A stretch of 6,306 nucleotides of DNA from NCBI GenBank assembly GCA_011620785.1, contig WOYM01000087.1, positions 1 through 6,306 on the forward strand, written 5' to 3'. The position numbers were made by a program, and so were the translations under genes. The stretch is from Methanothrix sp. (lineage in GTDB: Archaea > Halobacteriota > Methanosarcinia > Methanotrichales > Methanotrichaceae). The notes below the pieces were generated by a model. That model searched no databases. It worked only from the letters and a program-made list of their open reading frames with translations, and had not been told where the DNA came from. Numbering within the stretch: the stretch's first letter is position 1; each line of letters opens with the position of its first letter. This document shows, in pieces, positions 1 to 6,225 of the stretch.

Positions 1-541
1 CTCATTAACAGACGGATAAATTTTAGTGGGGAGTAAGTGCCACGCTGTTCAGGTACTAACTCCTCCGGAGTATGGAATGGATCGGTGCCGATGCAAATAT
101 CTGGCCTATCCGATGATTGATCTAGTTCGTAGGGAAGCGGCTTTGAAGGAAAGGAATGGCAGTCTATGATCAGGCATCGACCAAATTGTTCCAGCGTATT
201 TTGGACCTCTAAGGCCACAGCTTTATGATATGGCCTGAAATAGGCTGACAGCAGCTTTTCCTTTTCTTCTGCGGAGAAGTCTTTTCTCAGGATTTGCTGA
301 TAGGACGTCTTTGTGTATACTGCCCCCATTCCTTTCGAAGCCATTATTTCTTCTTCATCTTTTTCAAATCTTTCAGGATCAATTACCAGTCTGCTATAAT
401 TGTTCACCAATGCCAGACCACCCAACTCCGCATTGAGCGTCGCACATCCGCCGGAATGAATGTGGAGCCATGCGGCACGTGAGCTATCACTGGGATTGTT
501 GGCTCTCCTTTTGTGATAATATCCGGTGGTCTTAATTTCAT
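1..541 (-). pseudogene. N-formylglutamate amidohydrolase-like gene, broken and cut by the left edge
   Basis: Read on the minus strand from ATG at 541, the first 36 codons give a typical family N-terminus (IPVIAHVPHGSTFIPADVRRS-like; HVPHGS is residues 21-26). This frame then degenerates and stops at 406-404. A second frame, entered near 437-426, stays open to the window edge and carries the rest of the family signature in order: SRLVIDPERF, KGMGAVYT, LIIDCHSFPSKPLPYE, RPDICIGTDPFHTP. Known intact members have roughly 30 residues between the IPxDVR segment and the SRLVxDPERF segment; here almost none remain, so an internal deletion with a frame change is the best reading. A second, in-frame gap is likely near 45-55, where HTPEELV runs directly into a GTYSPLKF segment that normally lies about 15-20 residues further on. 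Family members hydrolyse N-formyl-glutamate or related formyl/acyl amino acids, but this copy should be inactive. Family assignment is firm; the deletion sizes are estimates from memory of the family. Confidence 0.82.
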
Positions 542-567
542 TACGCATTATCGATGCATCTCACGCC

Positions 568-577
568 ATATATTTTT
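568..577 (-). promoter_or_regulatory. TATA box of the amidohydrolase pseudogene
   Basis: On the minus strand the sequence reads AAAAATATAT, ending 26 nt before the ATG at 541. An archaeal start site about 25-30 nt downstream of this box would fall within a few bases of the ATG, so the mRNA would be leaderless or nearly so. This agrees with the absence of a Shine-Dalgarno sequence. Confidence 0.5.
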
Positions 578-591
578 GACCGAAATCGGTC
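578..591. promoter_or_regulatory. Palindrome abutting the TATA box (possible operator)
   Basis: GACCGA-AA-TCGGTC has two perfect 6-bp arms around a 2-bp centre, and ATATAT tracts lie on both outer sides (568-573 and 594-599). It sits exactly where the BRE/TFB contact is expected for the minus-strand promoter, so a bound dimeric regulator would block initiation. The operator role is inference; no regulator gene is adjacent. Confidence 0.4.
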
Positions 592-786
592 TGATATATC
601 TGAGTCGTTAACTAGCGAGGGCTATCTCATGAATGCCCGTTACTAGTAATTAGGTGCGGAAGTCCCGTCCCCCGCATAAAGCCAAGTCGCTGTAGAATCC
701 AATTTTATTCTCGCACATAGGGTTAAGGCAATGAGAACTTTTAAGATCTTGGTCTGCAAGGTGGCTGATTAAGGAAGGGTGGCAAC

Positions 787-1065
787 ATGCCTGCAAAACC
801 ATCATACGACTCCAAATCCCTTATTCGGGCTTATAATTGCCATGTTAAAATAACATCTACTCCAAGGGATTTCTATAACGAAGTTGCCAGGCACTACAAC
901 ACTCCACGCCCTTCATTTCAGCAGTTGCTCAGCTATGGGCGGCACCATTTTACAAACTATGAGCAGCTATGCAGGCAATTACATGATGACGGCAAGGCAG
1001 TCTCACAACTTAGAGAGAAGGCAAATGATATCTTGCTGGCTGCCCCATGGTGGCCAAGGCGGTAA
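787..1065 (+). CDS. Hypothetical protein, 92 aa
   Basis: This ORF starts with ATG; GGTG at 778-781 could serve as a weak ribosome site 5 nt upstream, and a TATA-like CTTTTAAG lies near 738-745. The predicted protein is basic and hydrophilic and has no membrane segment or signal peptide. Its middle is rich in His, Tyr and Arg (SYGRHHFTNYEQLCRQLH, about residues 49-66) and looks helical. The C-terminus ends abruptly in LLAAPWWPRR, which could reflect a late frameshift. I do not recognise the family and assign no function. It stands alone, facing the convergent reductase gene (stop at 1149) across about 80 bp. Codon use looks coding-like, but at this length chance cannot be excluded. Confidence 0.5.
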   Translation: MPAKPSYDSKSLIRAYNCHVKITSTPRDFYNEVARHYNTPRPSFQQLLSYGRHHFTNYEQLCRQLHDDGKAVSQLREKANDILLAAPWWPRR

Positions 1066-1148
1066 ATGATGCAGTGCCATGGCATGGAAGGAGGAAGGCG
1101 GAAGAATTTTAATTGAAGACTCCATTTCGGGCCGCATTTCCCGCCAGG

Positions 1149-1844
1149 CTATCGCCGGACCTCATAGCGCAGAAACATCACATCTCCCCGGAGCTTTCGC
1201 GTCTCTATGAGCTTGAGCGAGATAGTGCCCTCTGCCCCCTGGCCAGGAGCCGCACCCTCGGCGGCTGGCAGGTCGGGGGCGCGAAAGATGCTGCTCGTCG
1301 TCTCTCCCCTTACAAGGCTGGGATAGATGAGAACGCTCACCTCATTTACCAGCCCCTGGCGGAGGAGCAGGCCGTTCAATGTGCCGCCCGCATCCGCCCG
1401 CACCACTTTTACGGCATAGCGAGAGTAAAGCTCCTCCAGGGCCATCCTCAGGTCCACATGATCCTCGCCGGTGATTATGCAGTCGATATGCCTCTGTTTG
1501 AGGTATTCGAGATAATCCTCGGGTGTGGACTTTGAGCACAGGGCCACAAAATGGCGCCAGTAGGGTAGAGTTCTCAGATAATGCCAGGTGCGTATGCGCC
1601 CGCGGCTGTTAGGGATGACCAGAATCGCCCTCTTGTCGCCCGGATCCATTTTTGGCGGGACAAAAGCGCTCTCATCTTCCGGCGGGGCAACGCTCGCAGC
1701 CTGGAGAAAGGTTTGAGATCCGGCAAGTGTGGCATCCTCCTTCCAGATGGAAATCAGCTCATAGTACTGTTGCAGGTCCATGGGAAAGCCGTCTATCCTG
1801 CCGTCCAGGCTGACGGCATTATGCAAAATTACACGGGGCAACAT
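1149..1844 (-). CDS. RibD C-terminal domain (dihydrofolate-reductase-fold) reductase
   Basis: This 231-aa cytosolic protein belongs to the RibD-C/DHFR-like superfamily, whose archaeal members include the NAD(P)H-dependent reductase acting on the diaminopyrimidine ribosylamino-phosphate intermediate of riboflavin and F420 synthesis. Visible signatures are the N-terminal strand and turn VILHNAVSLDGRIDG (residues 5-19), the LAGSQTFL nucleotide-site segment (40-47), a DCIITGEDHVDL segment (121-132), and the C-terminal AGGTLNGLLLRQGLVNEVSV (152-171) followed by IYPSLVRG (173-180). Length fits a stand-alone reductase without the deaminase domain. A Gly/Ala/Pro-rich loop (193-206) interrupts the last strands. 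The sequence diverges from canonical archaeal RibD-like reductases around residues 20-40, so substrate could differ (a pterin reductase is an alternative). ATG at 1844 has no evident Shine-Dalgarno site. The gene appears intact and has no co-directional partner. Confidence 0.85.
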   Translation of the reverse strand: MLPRVILHNAVSLDGRIDGFPMDLQQYYELISIWKEDATLAGSQTFLQAASVAPPEDESAFVPPKMDPGDKRAILVIPNSRGRIRTWHYLRTLPYWRHFVALCSKSTPEDYLEYLKQRHIDCIITGEDHVDLRMALEELYSRYAVKVVRADAGGTLNGLLLRQGLVNEVSVLIYPSLVRGETTSSIFRAPDLPAAEGAAPGQGAEGTISLKLIETRKLRGDVMFLRYEVRR

Positions 1845-2177
1845 AAGATCAAGGAGAGAATGAATAGGGCCATTCCCAACCAGCGCTTCAGAATTTGAGC
1901 ATCACCTTTCATAAGTCGCTTTTCCAGTGAGGCACTGCAAGCACTTGAATTCTCGCATTAAGGATGTTGCTGGGATCGAAGAGTGCAAGGCCGGAGCCGT
2001 CAGGGTGATACATCTCGTCCTTGGTTGATTCGTGACGTCCTATCCCAGGCCGGCGGATCGGTGCTGGCCAGGGAGCTGATGGCGGGCGCGGCGCGGGATA
2101 TCCGGAAGAAGCAAAGGATCCCGACACCAGGCTGGCGGAGCTGTCTTGAGATCTGCTGAATAACGGAAGGCCGATCT
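1845..2177. other. Stretch without a convincing gene
   Basis: No ORF here shows recognisable family signatures. A 91-aa minus frame (1909-2184) and a plus frame open from about 2028 to 2159 (with RDVLSQAGGSVLAREL) overlap each other, and neither has a supported start. The plus frame looks alanine-rich and helical and may be a gene scrap, but I cannot identify it. The minus frame is rich in Pro and Ser and is probably a shadow. The stretch links the reductase gene to the decayed winged-helix fragment. Confidence 0.4.
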
Positions 2178-2544
2178 CAAACACTCATCCAACTCTTCTG
2201 GCGTGAGCATCTCCTGCCGGTGAGTCGCCGTCACCAGGTCCACACGCCCTCCCGTTGCGTATAGACTTTTCTATCTTGATGAGGCCTTCCTCCTCCTGTC
2301 TTTTTACTGCCCCCCGCGTTTTGCCGGTAGACCAGCCCATCTGCTTTGCCAGCTCATAGACGTTTAAGTTGGGGATCTCGCTGATCTTTTCGTAGAGGGC
2401 CCACTCATCGTCCTCGGCTTTTGCCGTCCTGACCAGGGTGGCTTTCACATCGACGCTATCGAAGGAGTCCGAGAGACCCATGTCGAGACTTTGGGCCAGT
2501 ATGATGTCCTGATAGTTATCGGTACCGAGGACGAGCTGATAGCG
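2178..2544 (-). pseudogene. Frameshifted winged-helix DNA-binding protein fragment
   Basis: The minus frame is open from about 2589, and convincing protein begins near 2544 with RYQLVLGTDNYQDIIL, before the only ATG (2481). It continues with an acidic helical part and then a clear winged-helix: LYEKISEIPNLNVYELAKQM (helix 1-2), GWSTGKTRGAVKRQEEEGLI (recognition helix and wing), and KIEKSIRNGR. Near 2250-2243 a one-base change of frame is needed to continue into VDLVTATHRQ and EMLTPEELDECL, a plausible tail; in the original frame the protein becomes low-complexity Gly/Asp/Ala and ends at 2185. The missing N-terminus suggests this was the C-terminal DNA-binding part of a larger protein, perhaps a plasmid or integrated-element ATPase or regulator. 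The winged-helix fold is inferred from pattern alone and the parent family is not identified. Confidence 0.55.
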
Positions 2545-2810
2545 GCATAGATGAGATGGTGCTGGACAATCTGGCAGCCGGCTGCACTATCTGCGAGAAG
2601 AGTTCGAATTACTCGGATGGAGGATTATCCTTATGGAGGCAACGACCCGAGCATGCAACTAAAGGATCGCTCAACCGTTAAAGAAAAGGAGCCTCACAGG
2701 AAAAGTAATAAATGGTTGCAGCGCGAAAACAATCGAAAAATGTCTGAAGATCTCTTAGGGAAAGGGTAATAGATGAGCATGTCTAAAAGATGGCCACTAG
2801 GAGAACTCGT

Positions 2811-2993
2811 ATGACTCTGAAGGTAGAAATCAAGGACAATAAGCTCTTCATAGAAATTGACCTGGAAAAACCAACCCCATCGTCGTCCGGCAAAACCCTT
2901 GTTGTTGCAAGTACACATGGGAATATCGTTACTACCGCTAAAGTTGATGATAAGCCGATTACCCTCGGATTGAATGCCTATATTAAGCCTTGA
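2811..2993 (+). CDS. Small conserved protein of unknown function, 60 aa
   Basis: The preferred start is ATG 2811, because AGGAG (2799-2803) lies 7 nt upstream; an in-frame upstream ATG at 2790 would place this site inside the coding region. The 60-aa product begins MTLKVEIKDNKLFIEIDLEK, an alternating hydrophobic/polar pattern typical of beta strands. It continues with PTPSSSGKTLVVASTHGN (residues 23-40) and ends in a KPITLGLNAYI strand. The Pro-Ser-rich, SGKTLVVASTHGN and LNAYI pattern matches a widespread family of small uncharacterised proteins that I recognise by pattern but cannot name. There is no membrane segment or Cys. SGKT is not preceded by the rest of a Walker A loop, so NTP binding is not implied. 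It is the only apparently intact gene in the decayed stretch. A 13-codon ORF (2773-2814) overlaps its start as ATGA. Confidence 0.75.
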   Translation: MTLKVEIKDNKLFIEIDLEKPTPSSSGKTLVVASTHGNIVTTAKVDDKPITLGLNAYIKP

Positions 2994-3128
2994 GCAACCG
3001 CAGAGCTGCTCTTGCCATGCGGCGGGCTCAGGTCGAGGTGAAGGTAGAGAGGGTTATAATTCTTGACCATCGCTCCTCGTTTGTGAGCTTTAAGAAAGGC
3101 CTCTACAAAAAAGGGAGAAGCTATAGGC

Positions 3129-3634
3129 TTATCGCTGAATCTCCTTGCTGATGCTGTGCAGCTCCAGCGGCTCCAGTTGTTCATTCACAGCCCGCATCAG
3201 GTCTCGGTCTGACGGCTGGATCCCGAGGGCCTCCAGGAGCTGATAGTCATGACTCGGTCCTCGCCGGAGCACCGCAAGGAGTTCCCGGTCAATCTGTCGT
3301 TCTCCCTCTGTCGTTCTCCCTGGAAGTTAGCAGTCCTCATGGCAACCTCCTGGAGGCGCTTTGCCTCTTTTTCGTATTTCTCCGAAATCTGGGTCTGGGT
3401 GTACAGCCTTTCTTTCAGCCTGTCATTCTCTTCTCACAGCTCCTCGATTGCTGTTGAAGAGATATTTCTCTTCGGCCGGATTGCATTGTCTTCCAGGGCA
3501 GCCTCGATCACAGAAAGGAGATATTTGGAAAGGGGAGCTCCCGCGTTTTCGGCGAGCTTTTGATATCTTTCTACATCAGCTGCAGAGGGGGCAATCAGTT
3601 GGATGACGCGGCCTTTATATTGTATGGAGGGCAT
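3129..3634 (-). pseudogene. Dead ribbon-helix-helix/coiled-coil/winged-helix protein gene
   Basis: Reconstructed product is 163 aa from ATG 3634 (an upstream in-frame ATG at 3658 would add 8 residues). Order: short strand GRVIQLIAP (8-16); two helices SAADVERYQKLAENAG and PLSKYLLSVIEAALED (17-49), as in ribbon-helix-helix DNA-binding domains; a charged coiled-coil segment (EENDRLKERL to EAKRLQEV, about 68-97); and a C-terminal winged-helix-like part (IDRELLAVLRRG, YQLLEALGIQ, DRDLMRAVNEQLEPLEL, about 110-154). Two lesions are visible. Codon 67 is TGA (3436-3434), one transition from CGA Arg, which would read EEL-R-EEN. A 14-bp tandem duplication (3294-3321) then shifts the frame; with one copy removed the span is 492 nt, exactly 164 codons to TAA at 3131-3129. 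The last residues may be altered too. Such proteins are plausible plasmid or integrated-element regulators; the role is inference. Confidence 0.8.
3294..3321. repeat. 14-bp tandem duplication that breaks a gene
   Basis: CTGTCGTTCTCCCT occurs twice in direct succession (3294-3307 and 3308-3321), with no mismatch. It lies inside the minus-strand regulator pseudogene. Because 14 is not a multiple of three, it throws the downstream half out of frame; collapsing it joins FQGERQ to IDRELLAV cleanly. Replication slippage is the likely origin. Confidence 0.92.
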
Positions 3635-3849
3635 GCATGAAAACTGTGGATAAAACATATAGCAATTATGAAAAAAAGGGAGAGAAAAAGCTTATACCAT
3701 CAGATCAATCAACTCTCAACGTATGCTGCTGCCCTGCCTGGGCTCTGAAATGATAGCCGCAGTGATGGCAAAAGTCGTAGCAATTTGATAATAGATATGA
3801 AGAGATATAGCAAAGAATGAGCTGCTGACGTCTGGGTTTAAAAAGAAAA

Positions 3850-5904
3850 ATGGAAAGAATGGCTGGCATCAAAGGATTGGGATTCAAGATTTTCGTGATT
3901 TTGGCAGCCTTTGCCCTCTTGCCGCTCTTTTACGTGGGCATCGTCTCTCTCCTTGAGATGGATCAGGCATCCCGTGATGTTCAGGAGAACATAACACAAC
4001 TCAGCGTATCCCTGAACCGCTCCGCTCTATTAGTGATGCCCAATGAGGCTGATCAGGTTCAGCTCGCCATTGCCAAGGCCAATCAGTATAACGAGTTCTT
4101 CGGGAGTCTGGCTCATCAGAATGAGCTGGTGGCCAGTTATGCCAGCAGCTTCTCGGAGAGCGATGGCTGCGTTCCGCCTGGCATATGGATTGCGCCAACC
4201 AGCTCAAATTTCACTCCTGGGAAGAGGAATGCCACCATAAGATCCTTGTGCGTGCCGGCAAGGGTCATGAAATCGTTGCATGAGACCGAGCCTGTGCTCA
4301 CCCTCTCCTACATTGGAACAGAAGACGGGGTGCTGGTCACCTGGCCTTATAGCAATGATTCCTTGAAGAGCACTGCTCCATTCAGCTACAAGGACACGCC
4401 CAATTATGCATTGGCCAAATCCAGAAAGAAGACCATCTGGACAGGACCCTATGAGAATGATGAGGGCGACAGGATGATGACGATCACCACACCCTTCTTC
4501 CGAGAGGGCGAATTCGAGGGCATCATGGGAATGGATGTATCAATCGAGTCCATCTTCACAGATCTCTCCATGATGAGAGGCAGAGGCTATCCATTCATTA
4601 TCGACGGGACTGGCCTGATAGTAGCTCGGTCCAATAATAAGCCGAACGAGCCACTAAATATCATATTCGGCTCGGAAAACCTATCTGAGGCTGCCAGTCC
4701 TGAGGTAAGGGCGGTTGCGAAAAAGATGCTTAAAGGAAGCTCTGGATCTGCCATTGTTGCTTTGGGGAGAGATGATGGATATGTGGCATATTCGCCCATA
4801 ACCACCCCTGGCTGGATCCTGGGCATTGCTTATGCCTCGGAGGAGATGAGCCTTCCCGCCCGGTTCATCGATGCCGGCATCAAGGAGGTGGCTAGCAGTG
4901 CGACCCAGGGATTGAGCGACTCCTCGCGAAGAGTAAGGGATATGGCCCTCGGTGCTTTTGCCATAACCGTCATTGCAGTGCTGGGAGCAGGATTCCTGAT
5001 TGGCAGGAGGATTGAGGGGGACATCGATTCTTTAGCCCGGATGGCGGAGAAGATCTCGCGAGGAGATTTCGATGTCCGGGCGAATACCTCAGGAGAGCTG
5101 GCGGATCTGGCTTGGGCCTTCAACAGCATGGCATCAGACCTGAAGCATTACGCAGCTGCTCTGGATAAAGATGCCATCAAGCTGAGCGGCTCGGGCATGA
5201 AGACCGACTTTATCGATGAGGTAAAAAACAGTTTAGTGTCTTCCGTTCTTCCTGAGGAGGAGGGATATGAGATCGAGGCTCTCTACAATCCCTCAAGCGC
5301 GAATCGTTTCGATCTTTATGATGTCTCTAGAATGGATGATAAGATCGCCTTGGCCATGGCGGGAGTGGGAGGAGATGGAATTCAGGCGGCCATGCTCGCA
5401 ATTATGTCGCGAGCTCTCATCCGCGCCTGTCCGGAAAAGATGGGCCCATCCAATACCATAAGCAAGCTCAACTCTCAGATCAGCCAGTATGGTCGGGGGA
5501 CGAATCTGGCCTGCTTTTATGCCCTCCTTGATCCTTCCAATCATATCTTAGAGTATGTAAATGCCGGTTTTAATCCACCTTTTATCGTTGATCCTGGTGG
5601 TATGGTGGATACGCTGGGTGGAGGAGGAATAGCATTGGGCATGCTAGATCGGCTGGAGCTGGAGGAGACGTGCATACCCGTTCAGCCTGGGGATGTCATG
5701 GTCATATATTCCGACGGGGTTGTCGAGGCCGAGAACGAAGATGGTGAGCCTTTCGGACTGGAGAGGCTCATTAATCTGGTCATAAACAATCGCACTCTGT
5801 CTGCAGAGGAGATTCTATGGATCGCAGAGAAGGAGATTCAGGGTTTCTCGGTGGGGTCAATGAATCCAGTTGATCTCGCTATGATAGTTATCAAGCGAAG
5901 ATGA
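3850..5904 (+). CDS. Membrane sensor with dCache, HAMP and degenerate SpoIIE/PP2C-like domain
   Basis: The 684-aa protein has a TM helix at about 11-35 and an extracytoplasmic double-Cache sensor at about 45-335 (YKDTPNYALAK at 180-190, TIWTGPY and MMTITTPFF, then GIMGMDVSIE). A second TM helix lies at 365-385, with HAMP at 386-440 (ISRGDFDVRA, AFNSMASDL) and a SpoIIE/RsbU-type domain from about 470 to the end. Family members sense small molecules outside the cell and dephosphorylate partner proteins inside it. Family landmarks kept are D488 and D491 (RFDLYD for GGDFYD), NAGFNPP at 571-577 (for NAGHNPP), YSDGVVEAENEDGEPFG (D622) and D675 near the C-terminus. Two usual metal ligands are not kept: the GDVSGHG-type motif reads AGVGGDG (504-510, Asp to Gly505), and the terminal DDxT reads VDLA (674-677). 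Activity is therefore doubtful and a binding role is possible. The start could be ATG 3850 or 3859; GGAAAG before 3859 slightly favours the latter. No partner-switch gene (anti-sigma or STAS) is nearby. The frame is complete. Confidence 0.95.
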   Translation: MERMAGIKGLGFKIFVILAAFALLPLFYVGIVSLLEMDQASRDVQENITQLSVSLNRSALLVMPNEADQVQLAIAKANQYNEFFGSLAHQNELVASYASSFSESDGCVPPGIWIAPTSSNFTPGKRNATIRSLCVPARVMKSLHETEPVLTLSYIGTEDGVLVTWPYSNDSLKSTAPFSYKDTPNYALAKSRKKTIWTGPYENDEGDRMMTITTPFFREGEFEGIMGMDVSIESIFTDLSMMRGRGYPFIIDGTGLIVARSNNKPNEPLNIIFGSENLSEAASPEVRAVAKKMLKGSSGSAIVALGRDDGYVAYSPITTPGWILGIAYASEEMSLPARFIDAGIKEVASSATQGLSDSSRRVRDMALGAFAITVIAVLGAGFLIGRRIEGDIDSLARMAEKISRGDFDVRANTSGELADLAWAFNSMASDLKHYAAALDKDAIKLSGSGMKTDFIDEVKNSLVSSVLPEEEGYEIEALYNPSSANRFDLYDVSRMDDKIALAMAGVGGDGIQAAMLAIMSRALIRACPEKMGPSNTISKLNSQISQYGRGTNLACFYALLDPSNHILEYVNAGFNPPFIVDPGGMVDTLGGGGIALGMLDRLELEETCIPVQPGDVMVIYSDGVVEAENEDGEPFGLERLINLVINNRTLSAEEILWIAEKEIQGFSVGSMNPVDLAMIVIKRR

Positions 5905-5918
5905 ATCGGCGAAGGAAG

Positions 5919-5936
5919 CAGGCATTTAGCCTGTTT
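5919..5936 (+). terminator. Hairpin terminator after the sensor gene
   Basis: CAGGC-ATTTA-GCCTG forms a 5-bp stem with a 5-nt loop (5919-5933), followed by TTT. It begins 15 nt after the TGA of the sensor gene and precedes the first downstream promoter, so it plausibly ends that transcript. The stem is short and the T-run is weak. Confidence 0.45.
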
Positions 5937-5944
5937 GCGGCAAC

Positions 5945-5977
5945 TTTAAATAGCATTGTCTGAATGGGGTAGAGGCC
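5945..5977 (+). promoter_or_regulatory. Promoter module P1 (TATA 5945-5952, GCC at 5975-5977)
   Basis: TTTAAATA is a textbook archaeal TATA box. GCC, preceded by AG, begins exactly 30 nt after the box start, where initiation is expected. The predicted transcript would contain a short GGTG/CACC hairpin (5983-5994). No ORF follows directly. Confidence 0.6.
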
Positions 5978-6006
5978 GATGTGGTGGGTTCACCGGATTG
6001 TCATTT

Positions 6007-6077
6007 GGCTCCGATCATAACCGGAATGTTTGAATGGCGAAATCCTTAAATAGGAACTTCGATCACAACTCGGAGCC
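6007..6077. repeat. 8-bp inverted repeat flanking promoter P2
   Basis: GGCTCCGA at 6007-6014 is the exact reverse complement of TCGGAGCC at 6070-6077. The right arm covers the predicted P2 start site and the left arm lies about 30 bp upstream of the TATA box. It could bring together two halves of a bound regulator or form a stem in the P1 transcript that hides the P2 start region; both roles are inference. Confidence 0.55.
6045..6077 (+). promoter_or_regulatory. Promoter module P2 (TATA 6045-6052, GCC at 6075-6077)
   Basis: CTTAAATA matches the archaeal TATA consensus, and GCC preceded by GA again starts 30 nt from the box start. The predicted 5' end coincides with the base of an 8-bp hairpin (6075-6098). 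P2 also sits inside an inverted repeat (6007-6014 and 6070-6077). Confidence 0.6.
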
Positions 6078-6098
6078 GAAAGAGTTCATCCTTTTGGC
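6075..6098 (+). other. Hairpin at the predicted 5' end of the P2 transcript
   Basis: GCCGAAAG (6075-6082) pairs with CTTTTGGC (6091-6098) through 7 Watson-Crick pairs and one G-U, closing an 8-nt loop. It starts at the base proposed as the transcription start, as expected for a structured small RNA or a stabilised mRNA leader. Confidence 0.5.
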
Positions 6099-6154
6099 CT
6101 GATCCGCGAATTCACTTGAGGATTGCTCAGATGAATCTCGCAAAGGTCACAAAA

Positions 6155-6187
6155 TATAAATAGGAGAAACTCCTTAGGCAATGGGCC
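6155..6187 (+). promoter_or_regulatory. Promoter module P3 (TATA 6155-6162, GCC at 6185-6187)
   Basis: TATAAATA in an A-rich context is followed 25 nt from its start by AATGGGCC (6180-6187), so GCC falls at the shared 30-nt offset. A 5-bp palindrome (AGGAG-AAA-CTCCT, 6162-6174) lies directly downstream of the TATA box and could be an operator. The octamer AATGGGCC recurs at the same spacing in P4. Confidence 0.65.
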
Positions 6188-6225
6188 AATACTGGATGCA
6201 GAACAAAGCTCGCTGAAAGGCAAGC

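Noticed and set aside
1113..1535. 140-aa plus-strand ORF
   Set aside because: It lies opposite the RibD-C reductase gene, whose minus frame has clear family motifs; the plus frame has none and starts at TTG.
1581..1898. 105-aa plus-strand ORF
   Set aside because: It is the complement of the N-terminal coding part of the reductase, with no recognisable domain.
2551..2769. 72-aa plus-strand ORF before the small conserved gene
   Set aside because: It is Lys/Arg/Asn-rich with no family signature or good ribosome site, and its 5' part overlaps the open minus frame upstream of the winged-helix fragment.
2992..3011. GAGCA...TGCTC stem as terminator of the small conserved gene
   Set aside because: The 5-bp stem has a 10-nt loop, no T-run follows, and it overlaps the stop codon.
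2978..3184. 68-aa minus-strand ORF
   Set aside because: Its upper half is an out-of-frame reading of the 3' end of the regulator pseudogene; the lower half shows no recognisable signature, and the plus strand is also open there.
3837..3844. TTTAAAAA as TATA box of the sensor gene
   Set aside because: It lies only 6 nt before ATG 3850, so initiation about 25 nt downstream would fall after both candidate start codons and inside the first transmembrane segment.
3705..3887. 60-aa minus-strand ORF with CYDFCHHCGYHF, a possible zinc-binding scrap
   Set aside because: There are too few correctly spaced Cys pairs for a zinc ribbon, and its start overlaps the sensor gene's 5' end. It could be a relic but is not supportable.
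5293..5544. Minus-strand ORFs inside the sensor gene
   Set aside because: They are shadows of the GC-structured sensor coding sequence with no independent start signals or motifs.
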